Notes: generated by a model not told the origin, from the sequence alone. Numbered from the stretch's first letter, positions 1-6,845 are shown. The stretch is DNA of 58,605 nucleotides from Lactobacillus sp. (GCA_022641965.1 JALCDX010000008.1:1-58605); one strand, 5' to 3'. Numbers and translations: made by a program.

Positions 1-204
1 ATTTGATGAAACGTGAGAAGCTCAATCGTTTAAAGATTAAATCCCTAGAAGAAATGAAACAGATTCTAACTGACTACGTTTACTGGTTCAACAACATTAG
101 ATGCTCCAACAAACTAAAATACACGAACCCTGTAAAGTACAGAGATCGTGTATTAGCTAATATTTAAGAATTTACAAAATGTCTAACTTTTGTATGGCAC
201 TTCA
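1..204 (+). mobile_element. IS3-family insertion sequence, right end (partial)
   Basis: This is the 3' end of an IS3-family (IS150-like) element cut by the window edge. It holds the last 54 codons of the transposase, then a short non-coding tail ending at about 204 with the terminal sequence ...GTATGGCACTTCA. The same terminal sequence starts the inverted copy at 58479, which places the element boundary. Bases 78-204 match the reverse complement of 58479-58605 at all but three positions. The target duplication cannot be read because the other end of each copy lies outside the window. Confidence 0.88.
3..167 (+). CDS. IS3-family transposase, C-terminal fragment
   Basis: An open frame enters from the left edge and stops at TAA 165-167. 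The visible residues include VYWFNNIRCSNKLKY followed by PVKYR, the usual C-terminal end of the DDE integrase domain (OrfB) of IS3-family transposases. The catalytic D, D and E residues would lie upstream, outside the window. It presumably belongs to an intact or nearly intact element, but completeness cannot be judged here. Confidence 0.85.
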   Translation: MMKREKLNRLKIKSLEEMKQILTDYVYWFNNIRCSNKLKYTNPVKYRDRVLANI

Positions 205-391
205 AACTAGAATATAGTTTCTTTTCATAGAAATCCTCTTTTGCAATAGTTAGCTACTAAGAATAGCTAACTATTTATTTTGCCTTTTTTCAATTGTTAT
301 TTTTACTGATTGCTGACCAAGCAGATTATTAGGAACTATTGTGTTGGTAAGTTAAAATAAAAGCATAAGAAACCAGAAAGGCGGCTTTATT
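205..391. other. Intergenic stretch with terminator-like hairpin
   Basis: No gene is seen between the IS end and the HesB-like gene. A hairpin with 12-base arms (AATAGTTAGCTA at 245-256, its complement at 264-275) is followed by a T-rich stretch, and looks like a Rho-independent terminator left from a gene displaced by the IS, or serving the IS transcript. The 3' part must carry the promoter of the gene at 392, whose ribosome site (GAAAGGCGG) lies at about 376-384. Confidence 0.5.
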
Positions 392-787
392 ATGGCACAT
401 ATCAAATTTACGCAGGCAGCTTTAGCAGAACTTAAAAAGCGTGGTCTATTATCTCATCCTTTGTTATTGATTGCTGATGATGGCGGCGGCAAATATTCAC
501 TGGCTGGTGGCTCATGCAGCATTGGGGCAAGTTTTTCAATAATCAAATTAAGCAAACTGGACCCAGATTATCCAGAGGTTTTAGAAAATGAAGCCGGGGT
601 AGAACTATATACCTCAAAGTATGATCTGACTTTGTTAGAAGACAATCTAGTCATGGATTACGTTAATGGCGGCTTATTGCTGAAAAATGACAGTGGCTTG
701 CTCGACGGAGCTATGAGAATTGGCGATGGCGATCGGCTGCTGGCAGCTAATCACGCTGTACAACAAACTGGTGTTAAGAATTGCTAG
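392..787 (+). CDS. HesB/IscA-like iron-sulfur biosynthesis family protein
   Basis: A 131-residue protein resembling the small HesB-like proteins annotated in lactobacilli as iron-sulfur cluster biosynthesis family. It has the typical core: LLIADDGGG, a GGSCSIG segment with one cysteine, a central acidic stretch, and a closing DSGLLDGAMRI segment. The three conserved cysteines of true A-type carriers are not present, so a direct role in cluster delivery is not shown. The start is supported by GAAAGGCGG 8 bases upstream. A strong terminator follows at 803-838, so it is probably monocistronic. Confidence 0.65.
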   Translation: MAHIKFTQAALAELKKRGLLSHPLLLIADDGGGKYSLAGGSCSIGASFSIIKLSKLDPDYPEVLENEAGVELYTSKYDLTLLEDNLVMDYVNGGLLLKNDSGLLDGAMRIGDGDRLLAANHAVQQTGVKNC

Positions 788-802
788 GATAAACTAAAAT
801 CA

Positions 803-838
803 AGCAGTCCTGTTTTAGTTAAAACAGGGCTGTTTTTG
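803..838 (+). terminator. Rho-independent terminator after HesB-like gene
   Basis: Near-perfect hairpin: CAGTCCTGTTTT at 805-816, loop AGTT, AAAACAGGGCTG at 821-832, followed by five T. It separates the HesB-like gene from higBA. Confidence 0.85.
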
Positions 839-862
839 CGTATATAAATTTGGAGGTATAAT

Positions 863-925
863 TTGCCATTAACAATCGATACTATCCGTATTTCAGATAT
901 GCTAAAATGTGATTATAACTTTTAA
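863..925 (+). CDS. Possible leader peptide overlapping higB
   Basis: A 20-codon frame beginning with TTG at 863 sits 6 bases behind a strong GGAGG (852-856) and ends inside the first codons of higB in another frame. The higB start itself has no visible ribosome site, so translation of this frame could deliver ribosomes to higB. The same GGAGG partly overlaps a TATAAT (857-862) that could instead be the operon -10 box, in which case this frame is not translated. No function is known. Confidence 0.2.
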   Translation: MPLTIDTIRISDMLKCDYNF

Positions 926-1190
926 AAACAACAGAACTAGGGAAATATTTGAAGGCAAATTCGTTAAGAAATTACCTGAGTCAATAGCCTCACGAGCAAA
1001 TATTAAGTTAATAATGATGGATAATGCTGCTGATTTAAATGATTTGCGGCTGCCACCCAGTAATCATTTAGAAAAATTGCAGGGAGACAGACGCGGGCAA
1101 TACAGTATAGCGATCAATTCACAGTGGAGAATATGTTTTTATTATTATCAAGGCAATTTCTACCAAGTTGAAATTGTCGATTATCACTAA
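909..1190 (+). CDS. higB: HigB-family toxin of a type II toxin-antitoxin system
   Basis: A 93-residue RelE/ParE-fold protein of the HigB (plasmid maintenance killer) family, whose members cleave mRNA on the ribosome. Family features visible are the start MIITFKNNRTREIFEG, LPPSNHLEKLQGDRRGQYSI and the basic strand NSQWRICF, followed by a C-terminal YQVEIVDYH. The start is GTG at 909, overlapping an ATG-TGA, with no clear ribosome site. The gene is followed after 8 bases by higA, the toxin-first order typical of hig operons. Confidence 0.87.
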   Translation: MIITFKNNRTREIFEGKFVKKLPESIASRANIKLIMMDNAADLNDLRLPPSNHLEKLQGDRRGQYSIAINSQWRICFYYYQGNFYQVEIVDYH

Positions 1191-1198
1191 GGAGAGAA

Positions 1199-1516
1199 AT
1201 GATGACTAAGTTAATTCCTACTCCGTCAATGAGAGATTTTCTCGAAAAGGAATTTATGAAGCCACTTAATATTTCGAGTTACAAATTGGCTAAGGATATC
1301 AAAGTTCCTTATTCCCGCATTCATGATATTTTAGCAGGGAAGAGAAAAGTAACAGCAGATACTTCAATGAGGCTTGGTAAATATTTTGGCGTTTCGCCTA
1401 AATTTTTTCTCAACTTGCAAATGGATATTGATTTAAGAAATGCCAAACGGAAAAATTCTGCGGTTCTAGCTCAAATCACGGCCTTGCCAAGTACCCAGTT
1501 AAAAGAAATAAAATAA
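1199..1516 (+). CDS. higA: HigA-family antitoxin, HTH protein
   Basis: A 105-residue XRE-type protein. A helix-turn-helix lies at about residues 25-60 (SSYKLAKDIKVPYSRIHDIL, then KRKVTADTSMRLGKYFGVSPKFFLNLQ), the conserved core of HigA antitoxins, which bind HigB and repress the operon promoter. GGAGAG directly precedes two adjacent ATG codons (1199 and 1202); either could start. Several TATAAT-like boxes follow the gene and probably serve the next one. Confidence 0.9.
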   Translation: MMTKLIPTPSMRDFLEKEFMKPLNISSYKLAKDIKVPYSRIHDILAGKRKVTADTSMRLGKYFGVSPKFFLNLQMDIDLRNAKRKNSAVLAQITALPSTQLKEIK

Positions 1517-1635
1517 AAAGCGCCGTGCTGGTATAATGTTATTATAAATAGTATAATAGTTATGTATTAAGAAAGACTTAGACTATCTTAATATCTACGC
1601 ATCTGCTATTTTATTTTTTAGGAGGGACTTTTGTC

Positions 1636-2001
1636 ATGAAGAAATTAGCTGGAACTGAATTAACTGCTGCACAACAAGAATTCTTTAAGACCCACTTGGC
1701 TTACTTAGCAACCGTTGATGCTAACGGCAATCCGCAAGTTGGGCCAAAGCAATCAATGAAAGTTTTGGACGCAAGCCACCTGCAATATCTGGAAAAAACT
1801 AAAGCGCATGCTTATGAAAATTTGAAAGCTGGATCAAAGGCTGCCGTTGTCGTAGCTGACAAGCCAGACCATACTAATGTTCGTGTTATCGGTACTGCTG
1901 AAATCCATGAAAATGACGCCTATGCTCAAAAGGTAAATGGCAGTGATGATGCTGGTAACCCATATGTTGTCGTTATTTCGATTGAAGAAATTGACGAATA
2001 G
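1636..2001 (+). CDS. Pyridoxamine 5'-phosphate oxidase family (FMN split-barrel) protein
   Basis: A 121-residue protein with the start of a split-barrel flavin-binding fold: LAYLATVDANGNPQVGPKQSM, then VLDASHLQYLEKT and AHAYENLKAGSKAAVVV. Small proteins of this type bind FMN or F420-like cofactors; the substrate is unknown. The start is set by GGAGGG about 10 bases upstream. A hairpin terminator follows at 2025-2058. Upstream, TATAAT-like boxes near 1540-1560 could be its promoter. Confidence 0.75.
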   Translation: MKKLAGTELTAAQQEFFKTHLAYLATVDANGNPQVGPKQSMKVLDASHLQYLEKTKAHAYENLKAGSKAAVVVADKPDHTNVRVIGTAEIHENDAYAQKVNGSDDAGNPYVVVISIEEIDE

Positions 2002-2024
2002 TTTTTATCTCAATAAATATTTAG

Positions 2025-2058
2025 AAATCTCAAAAGCTGCTAGGTTTTTGAGATTTTT
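2025..2058 (+). terminator. Rho-independent terminator
   Basis: AAATCTCAAAA at 2025-2035 pairs with TTTTTGAGATTT just downstream, ending in a T run. It closes the split-barrel protein gene. Confidence 0.8.
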
Positions 2059-2109
2059 AAGTGTCATTTCGGATAGTTAGGGAAAATTCAATTTAGCAAT
2101 AATTATCTA

Positions 2110-2275
2110 GTAGATTTAAGTGCATTTTATTGTTAAACTGTATATAGAAAGGGGAGCTCCTTTCTACAGAAGCTCCCTTGCAGCCCGCTTAAAGAGCGGT
2201 GGCTAAAATTACTGGTTGACGAAACGCCTACTCAATAACTTGACCAAAAGTTACGATTGAGCGGCGTTTTTTATT
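2110..2275 (+). ncRNA. Predicted antisense antitoxin RNA of a type I toxin-antitoxin locus
   Basis: Predicted from structure, not from similarity. On the plus strand a hairpin-rich stretch from about 2150 ends in a strong terminator at 2222-2275: AAACGCC and CTCAAT arms pair with ATTGAG and GGCGTTT, followed by six T. It runs opposite to the toxin transcript and would overlap its 3' part, as SR4 overlaps bsrG mRNA in Bacillus. A TATATA box at 2141-2146 preceded by TG is a weak promoter candidate; no good -35 box is seen. Confidence 0.5.
2150..2178 (-). terminator. Terminator of the holin-like toxin mRNA
   Basis: Read on the minus strand, GGGAGCT (2177-2171) and AGCTCCC (2158-2152) form a stem followed by CTTTCTATAT. 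It would end the toxin transcript about 95-120 bases after the toxin stop codon. The same bases on the plus strand form a 5' hairpin of the predicted antitoxin RNA. Confidence 0.55.
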
Positions 2276-2360
2276 TGGTGTGCTGATCGATGTACGTCAG
2301 CAGTTCCAAAAGAAAACTTCCTGCTAAGAATAGCAGTTTTAGAATGTCGACGAACGACAC
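2271..2360 (-). CDS. Holin-like type I toxin (TxpA/BsrG-like), 29 residues
   Basis: A 29-residue hydrophobic peptide, too short for usual gene calling. It starts with GTG at 2360 after an AAAGGA ribosome site. The middle is one membrane segment (ILKLLFLAGSFLLELL) and the end is LTYIDQHTK, the signature tail of the lactobacillar putative holin-like toxin family related to TxpA/BsrG. Such peptides insert in the membrane and are silenced by an antisense RNA. The locus has promoter, leader, terminator and an opposing RNA in the expected arrangement. Related to that family by motif and layout only. Confidence 0.75.
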   Translation of the reverse strand: MSFVDILKLLFLAGSFLLELLTYIDQHTK

Positions 2361-2392
2361 TTGGCCGTTTTCCTTTCATTAGTTTGGTACAT
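2339..2392 (-). CDS. Leader ORF upstream of and overlapping the toxin start
   Basis: A 17-codon frame (MYQTNERK...) begins at ATG 2392 with the best ribosome site of the locus (GGAGGTGAAG at 2406-2397) and ends inside the toxin gene in another frame. It overlaps the toxin GTG by 22 bases, so it may feed ribosomes to the toxin by translational coupling. Its product is hydrophilic and no function is suggested. Confidence 0.35.
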   Translation of the reverse strand: MYQTNERKTAKCRSSTF

Positions 2393-2443
2393 AGGACTTC
2401 ACCTCCAAAAGTCAAACCAGCCACCGCTCAGTAAACTTGCTGC

Positions 2444-2478
2444 AGACTTAATTATATCTGACTGTACAATAGTTTGAA
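2444..2478 (-). promoter_or_regulatory. Promoter of the holin-like toxin
   Basis: On the minus strand TTCAAA (2478-2473), a 16-base spacer and a perfect TATAAT (2456-2451) predict a transcript starting near 2444. The leader then holds GAGCGGTGGCT and TGGTTTGAC (2429-2411) immediately before the leader-ORF ribosome site. Confidence 0.6.
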
Positions 2479-2545
2479 ATAAACACACTAATTATATATT
2501 TGCACATATTTTTGCTTTTGTTTTAATTCTGCTGAAAGAGTGTAA

Positions 2546-3247
2546 TCACCAAGCAAAAACAGGATGGGCTTGATCTACCAATCCGCGCTGAACTTGGCAA
2601 TGGAAAATCGTTTGCAATTTATCTGCTAATTCATTGGCGGCCTGCTCGACTTTGTCCTGATTAACATCGCTAAAGCCGTCAATTGGGAAAAAGACTGTTT
2701 TAGTCTCCGGCGTAATCATCCCAAACTTGCTCTGCCGCCAGGTCCACCGGCGCGTGCGTACTTGGTGGCCAACCGCGTAAACAACTTCATTTTCATCAGG
2801 GGCTTCAACCTTGTCGCTGCCTAATGCTTCGAAGCTGTCGCCAGCTTCAGCCAGCCGCATTTCAATATTGTCCGTCGCTCCGTCCAAAGTATGCGTCCCC
2901 ATTGGCAAGGCGTACTTCAAAGAGATAGCATTGTTTAAGTCTACTAAGGGATTAATATGGGGCAGACTTTTACCTTTAGACAGCCGCTTAAACATCGCTT
3001 CCACTGAACAAGGGTAGCGGTTAGGATTAATGCCCAATTTTCGGAAAGCTTCCCGGTAAGGCACAATAAGCGGATCTTGTTTAACCTGCACATCTTTAAA
3101 CTGCCGCTGAGCGTTGGCAATTGCCTGGTCCAGCAGCGTTTCGATTTCCGGGTATGCTTGACTATTGTCAACCTGCTGGGCAATAACTACGCCAACACAC
3201 ATGGTTGGCAGCTGGGCAAAAATTTCTGGTTTAACTTCAAATTGCAT
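2546..3247 (-). CDS. B3/B4 tRNA-binding domain protein
   Basis: A 233-residue protein consisting of a B3/B4 domain, the fold found in the beta subunit of phenylalanyl-tRNA synthetase, where it takes part in substrate checking. Recognisable parts are PYREAFRKLGINPNRYPCSVEAM, LPHINPLVDLNNAISLKYALPMGTHTLD and the late FFPIDGF. Stand-alone members are thought to edit or bind misacylated tRNA or amino acids, but this is not established. The start is fixed by TAGGAGGAAT before ATG 3247. The gene has its own promoter and a terminator-like hairpin in its leader, matching that of the MFS gene. Confidence 0.8.
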   Translation of the reverse strand: MQFEVKPEIFAQLPTMCVGVVIAQQVDNSQAYPEIETLLDQAIANAQRQFKDVQVKQDPLIVPYREAFRKLGINPNRYPCSVEAMFKRLSKGKSLPHINPLVDLNNAISLKYALPMGTHTLDGATDNIEMRLAEAGDSFEALGSDKVEAPDENEVVYAVGHQVRTRRWTWRQSKFGMITPETKTVFFPIDGFSDVNQDKVEQAANELADKLQTIFHCQVQRGLVDQAHPVFAW

Positions 3248-3263
3248 AAGATATTCCTCCTAA

Positions 3264-3331
3264 AGGAAAAAGCTGAAACAGACGCCATGTCTATTCCAGC
3301 TTTTATTGTTTGCTCGCCGAGTACTGAGCAA
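3264..3331 (-). promoter_or_regulatory. Leader with small hairpin and attenuator, B3/B4 gene
   Basis: On the minus strand the leader has a 6-pair hairpin (TTGCTC 3331-3326 with GAGCAA 3315-3310), then a terminator-like hairpin (AAAGCTGGAATAGAC pairing with GTCTGTTTCAGCTTT, 3304-3268) with a T run, then the ribosome site only a few bases later. A promoter-like pair upstream at 3354-3382 puts this inside the transcript of the B3/B4 gene, so it can act as an attenuator. It could also end read-through from the MFS gene. The leader of the MFS gene has the same design. Confidence 0.55.
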
Positions 3332-3353
3332 TATTTTTAATTTATTTATCATA

Positions 3354-3382
3354 AAAATAGCAGACATCTTCACTTTTGGCAA
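3354..3382 (-). promoter_or_regulatory. Promoter of the B3/B4 gene
   Basis: TTGCCA (3382-3377), 17-base spacer, TATTTT (3359-3354) on the minus strand, in the gap after the MFS stop codon. Predicted start near 3347. Confidence 0.5.
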
Positions 3383-3403
3383 GCAGTGTGAACGATTATT
3401 TTG

Positions 3404-4807
3404 CTATTTTATTAGTTCAACTTTGGACTTGTTGTGCAGCCAAAAGACCAAAATGAAAGCTAAAGCATTTAAGACGCAAATTGCCGCAAACGACCAGTGA
3501 TAGCCCTGACTGCTAGCTGCTAGACTAGTCATCCCGGCAGCTGAGCCAGCCTTTTGACCCAAGGCCTGCATTGTCGCCGCCATGGCATTGGCAAAAGCAT
3601 CAGCGATTTGGTTCATATTGACAATTAAAGTGCTGCCAAAAACAACGTATTTAGTCGGCAGCGCATTAAGGGCGTAAACAGTTAACGGTGCATAAGCCAG
3701 GTTCAACCCGCCGCAGCGCAAAGCATACAGCAAGGTAACCGCAGCCGGAGCAGTTTTAGCCGAATAAAGGATCATGGGCAGGGTGCCCAGCAGACCGATC
3801 CCCATCCCAATGACCGCAATTTTTTTGATGCCGACCTCATCATACAAACGCCCAGCAATGGGTGAAACAATGCCCATTACAACGGCGCTCGGAATCAGCA
3901 TTAAACCAGACACCGTAGGAGTGACTTTAAGAATATTTTGATTAAACAGCGGCAGCATTAATTCAGTCGCCATTAAAGACGAGGTATTCAGCAAAGCCAA
4001 AAGCGCTCCCAGTCTAAATGATGGCGCTTGATAAACCCGCATTTCCAAGAGCGGCTTTTTTAGTTTGAACTGGCGACGCACAAAATAAGCCACAATGATC
4101 AGGCCAATGGCTTGCATTAAAACCAGCTGCCAAGTCAGCTGACCAGTTTGTCCCAGCAATCCTAAACTGTAAAGCAGCAAGCCCAGTCCGCCAGTGGCCG
4201 TAAATATGGATAGCCAATCCAGCTGGTCAGTTTTAGCCTGGACGACATTTTTAACTGCAAATTGCGTCGCGATAATAATTAACAAGCTGATTGGTATCAA
4301 AATAATAAAGAGCATGCGCCAGGAATAGTGATCTACTATTAAGCCAGAAACGGTCGGACCGATGGCAGGGCCAATATTGATAATGATGCCTGATAAGCCC
4401 ATGACAGTCCCGCGTTTATTAGCCGGATAAATCAGGGATAAAACGCTCGGGATCAGCGGCATATTGACGCCAACTGCGATGCCTTCAATCAAGCGCCCAA
4501 TCAGCAAAATGGGGAAATTCGGCGCACAAGCGGCAATCACGCTGCCCAGCAAGAAAATCGACATCGTAGAGGTAAACAGCCGCTTGAGCTTAAATGAATT
4601 CAGCAAATAAGCAGCCAGCGGCATGGTCATGCCCGCAATCAGCATATAGCCCGTACTCAGCCACTGCACTGTCATTTCTGACACGCCAACTTCGCGCATA
4701 ATCGTTGGCAGGCCATTATTAAGCAGGGTTTCTGAAAATGCCGTGGTAAAGCTGCCGCAAAGCAAAGTTACCACCATCCAGAATTTTTGTCTTTTCGTTA
4801 GCTGCAT
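3404..4807 (-). CDS. MDR family MFS transporter (DHA2/EmrB-QacA type)
   Basis: A 467-residue integral membrane protein of the major facilitator superfamily. It shows DHA2 hallmarks: motif FSETLLNNGLPTIMREVG at the start, LIGRLIEGIAVGVNMPLIPSVLSLIYPANKRGTVMG after helix 4, and the motif GIIINIGPAIGPTVSGLI in helix 5. Length and spacing fit 14 helices. Family members export drugs or lipophilic cations by proton antiport; substrates here are unknown. AGGAGG precedes ATG 4807. A terminator-like hairpin lies between promoter region and ribosome site, suggesting conditional expression. Confidence 0.88.
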   Translation of the reverse strand: MQLTKRQKFWMVVTLLCGSFTTAFSETLLNNGLPTIMREVGVSEMTVQWLSTGYMLIAGMTMPLAAYLLNSFKLKRLFTSTMSIFLLGSVIAACAPNFPILLIGRLIEGIAVGVNMPLIPSVLSLIYPANKRGTVMGLSGIIINIGPAIGPTVSGLIVDHYSWRMLFIILIPISLLIIIATQFAVKNVVQAKTDQLDWLSIFTATGGLGLLLYSLGLLGQTGQLTWQLVLMQAIGLIIVAYFVRRQFKLKKPLLEMRVYQAPSFRLGALLALLNTSSLMATELMLPLFNQNILKVTPTVSGLMLIPSAVVMGIVSPIAGRLYDEVGIKKIAVIGMGIGLLGTLPMILYSAKTAPAAVTLLYALRCGGLNLAYAPLTVYALNALPTKYVVFGSTLIVNMNQIADAFANAMAATMQALGQKAGSAAGMTSLAASSQGYHWSFAAICVLNALAFILVFWLHNKSKVELIK

Positions 4808-4819
4808 GTTAAACCTCCT

Positions 4820-4880
4820 GCCTAAAAAAAGCTGGATTAGGATAGACCTGATCCAGCTTTTATGCTCGCTGTTGATGAGC
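4820..4880 (-). promoter_or_regulatory. Leader with small hairpin and attenuator, MFS gene
   Basis: On the minus strand GCTC (4880-4877) pairs with GAGC (4867-4864), followed by a strong terminator hairpin (AAAGCTGGATCAGG with CCTAATCCAGCTTT, 4861-4830) and seven T, then AGGAGG and the ATG. No minus-strand gene lies upstream, since the next gene is divergent, so this hairpin can only work as an attenuator of the MFS transcript. Layout and parts of the sequence repeat in the B3/B4 leader. Confidence 0.6.
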
Positions 4881-4995
4881 TTTTCAAAACAAATTCTAAT
4901 AACAAATTAACAATTAACGGCCAGGTTAGCAAGAAAAAATCAAGAATTTTGATTAGAATAATTATGTTGAAAGCTAAATACAAAGGAGCAAACAG

Positions 4996-5451
4996 ATGGG
5001 CAAAGATGAACAATTTATGCAGCGGGCCATCGATCTGTCCCGCTTAGCCGTAGAACATGGGAATGAACCATTTGGGGCGGTCTTAGTCAAGGACGGCAAA
5101 ATTGTCTTTGAAAACGAAAATCAAATTCATACAGCAAGCGACCCAACTTTTCATGCAGAAACTGGCCTCATTCGCCGTTTTTGTCAGGAAACAGGTACTG
5201 AAGACTTAAGCAGCTACAGTTTGTATACCAGCTGCGAGCCGTGCATGATGTGTTCAGCAGCGATGGTTTGGGCTAAGCTGGGCAAAATGGTTTATGGTGC
5301 TAGCAACATCTACTTAGAAGAAAAGATCCTGCATCAACAGGGCAGCCATACTAGTGAATTAACCTTTCAAGAAATGGGCCGTGGACCCGCAACCAAGGGC
5401 GGAATTTTGCGTGACCAAGCCTTTCAAATTTTGCAAAGCTATTTTGGCTAA
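4996..5451 (+). CDS. Nucleoside/nucleobase deaminase (CDA family)
   Basis: A 151-residue zinc-dependent deaminase. The zinc and catalytic motifs are HAE (within TFHAETGLIRR) and PCMMC (within TSCEPCMMCSAAMVW). The protein belongs to the dCMP/cytidine deaminase superfamily, closest in pattern to guanine deaminase-type proteins and TadA. The extended ending (EEKILHQQG...GRGPATKGGILRDQ) and the stand-alone position argue for a base or nucleoside substrate rather than tRNA adenosine, but this is not settled. The start has AAAGGAG upstream. It is divergent from the MFS gene. Confidence 0.8.
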   Translation: MGKDEQFMQRAIDLSRLAVEHGNEPFGAVLVKDGKIVFENENQIHTASDPTFHAETGLIRRFCQETGTEDLSSYSLYTSCEPCMMCSAAMVWAKLGKMVYGASNIYLEEKILHQQGSHTSELTFQEMGRGPATKGGILRDQAFQILQSYFG

Positions 5452-5516
5452 GTTTTAATCTTGTTTTAATGATATTCTATTATATGATGATTGAGTTTTA
5501 AATAAAGGGGTATGTT

Positions 5517-6845
5517 ATGGGAGCTATTTCATTGCAAACGGCAGCGGCGTTAGCCGATCAATTTGCGGCTAAGCCTGAAAATCTGGCCGCTTCTCGGGCA
5601 GCTCGCCGCAGCGGCCTGCAGGCAGCGGCTTTTAACGACCACGTAACTGCTAAACTGCAGCCGGTTTTTTCAACTGAATTAAAAATTGGGACTGTAACTA
5701 ATCAAAAGCATTCTGGCCGCTGCTGGGAATTTTCGAGTTTGAACGTTTTGCGGCACTATTTTGGGCAAAAATACCAGGTCAAGAACTTCGTTTTTTCCCA
5801 AGCTTATAACTTTTTCTGGGACAAATTAGAGCGGGCCAACGCTTTTTATGACAAAATGATTGCTTTGGCAAACCAGCCACTTGACGACCGCGAAGTTCGC
5901 GCATGGCTAGATTTTGCTGGCGAAGATGGGGGCCTTTGGCCAATGGCAGCTAATTTAATTGCTAAATATGGTTTGCTGCCGGCCTATGCAATGCCAGAGA
6001 ATTTCAATTCCAACAACACGGCAGCTTTGGCCAGCTATTTAGCTAAAAAGGAGCGCAAAGATGCTTTGACCTTGCGCAAATTGGCTCAAACTGGCCAGGC
6101 AGACCAGCTGGCTGCTTTTAAACAGCAATGCTTAAGCGAAATTTATCAAATTGCAGCGATTGCTCTGGGCCAGCCGCCAAAAACGTTTGATTTGGAATAT
6201 CGCGATGACAAGGGGCAGTATAATTTGGACAAAGGCTTGACTCCGCAAAGATTCTTTAAGAAATACTTTGCTGACTTCAACTTGGATGATTATGTCCTGC
6301 TGCTGAACGCGCCAAATTTTGACTATGGCAAACGCTACCACCAGGACTTGTACGATAATATCGTCGGTGGGGCGCCAATTGTTGGCTTAAACCTGCCCAT
6401 GGAAGAATTAACGCAGGCAGCTTTGGCCCAGCTGAAAGCGGGGCAGGCTGTGCAATTTTCTAACGATGTCATGCAGCAAATGGACCGTCAAACTGGTTTC
6501 ATGGATCCTGATTTATACGAGCTTGATGCTTTACTGGGCGTTAACAGTCAGATGTCTAAAGCCGACCGCTTAGCAACGCGCGAAGGTTTAGCCACGCACG
6601 ACATGACTTTAGTCGGCGCCGATGAAGACCAGGGACAAGTCAAACGCTGGAAAGTAGAAAATTCTTGGGGCGAAGAACACGGCCATAAAGGTTTCTTTGT
6701 CATGAGCCAGTCTTGGTTTGAACAATATGCTTATACGGTTATCGTTAACAAGAAGTTTTTATCGGCGAAAGCGCAAGCTTTATTAAACGAGCCGCCAGTT
6801 GATGTTAAACCTTGGGAAAACGTCGGCATTTCTTGGGCGAAATAG
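5517..6845 (+). CDS. C1-family cysteine aminopeptidase/endopeptidase (PepC/PepE/PepG type)
   Basis: A 442-residue cytoplasmic peptidase of the bleomycin hydrolase family (C1B). The catalytic cysteine is C69 in NQKHSGRCWEFSSLN, the histidine is in THDMTLVG, and the asparagine in VENSWGEEHG. Lactobacilli carry several paralogues: PepC (aminopeptidase) and PepE/PepG (endopeptidases). They finish casein and peptide breakdown. Which activity this one has cannot be told from motifs. The family's usual length is 435-450, so it is complete. GGGG-rich ribosome site lies before ATG 5517. Confidence 0.9.
   Translation: MGAISLQTAAALADQFAAKPENLAASRAARRSGLQAAAFNDHVTAKLQPVFSTELKIGTVTNQKHSGRCWEFSSLNVLRHYFGQKYQVKNFVFSQAYNFFWDKLERANAFYDKMIALANQPLDDREVRAWLDFAGEDGGLWPMAANLIAKYGLLPAYAMPENFNSNNTAALASYLAKKERKDALTLRKLAQTGQADQLAAFKQQCLSEIYQIAAIALGQPPKTFDLEYRDDKGQYNLDKGLTPQRFFKKYFADFNLDDYVLLLNAPNFDYGKRYHQDLYDNIVGGAPIVGLNLPMEELTQAALAQLKAGQAVQFSNDVMQQMDRQTGFMDPDLYELDALLGVNSQMSKADRLATREGLATHDMTLVGADEDQGQVKRWKVENSWGEEHGHKGFFVMSQSWFEQYAYTVIVNKKFLSAKAQALLNEPPVDVKPWENVGISWAK

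Noticed and set aside
3260-3352. Possible 30-codon leader peptide in the B3/B4 leader
   Set aside because: Its ATG at 3352 lies before the transcript start predicted from the -10 box, and no matching frame with a start codon exists in the MFS leader.
3306-3500. Open frame on the plus strand over the end of the MFS gene
   Set aside because: It lies opposite a clear MFS coding frame and its promoter region, has no ribosome site and no recognisable protein features.
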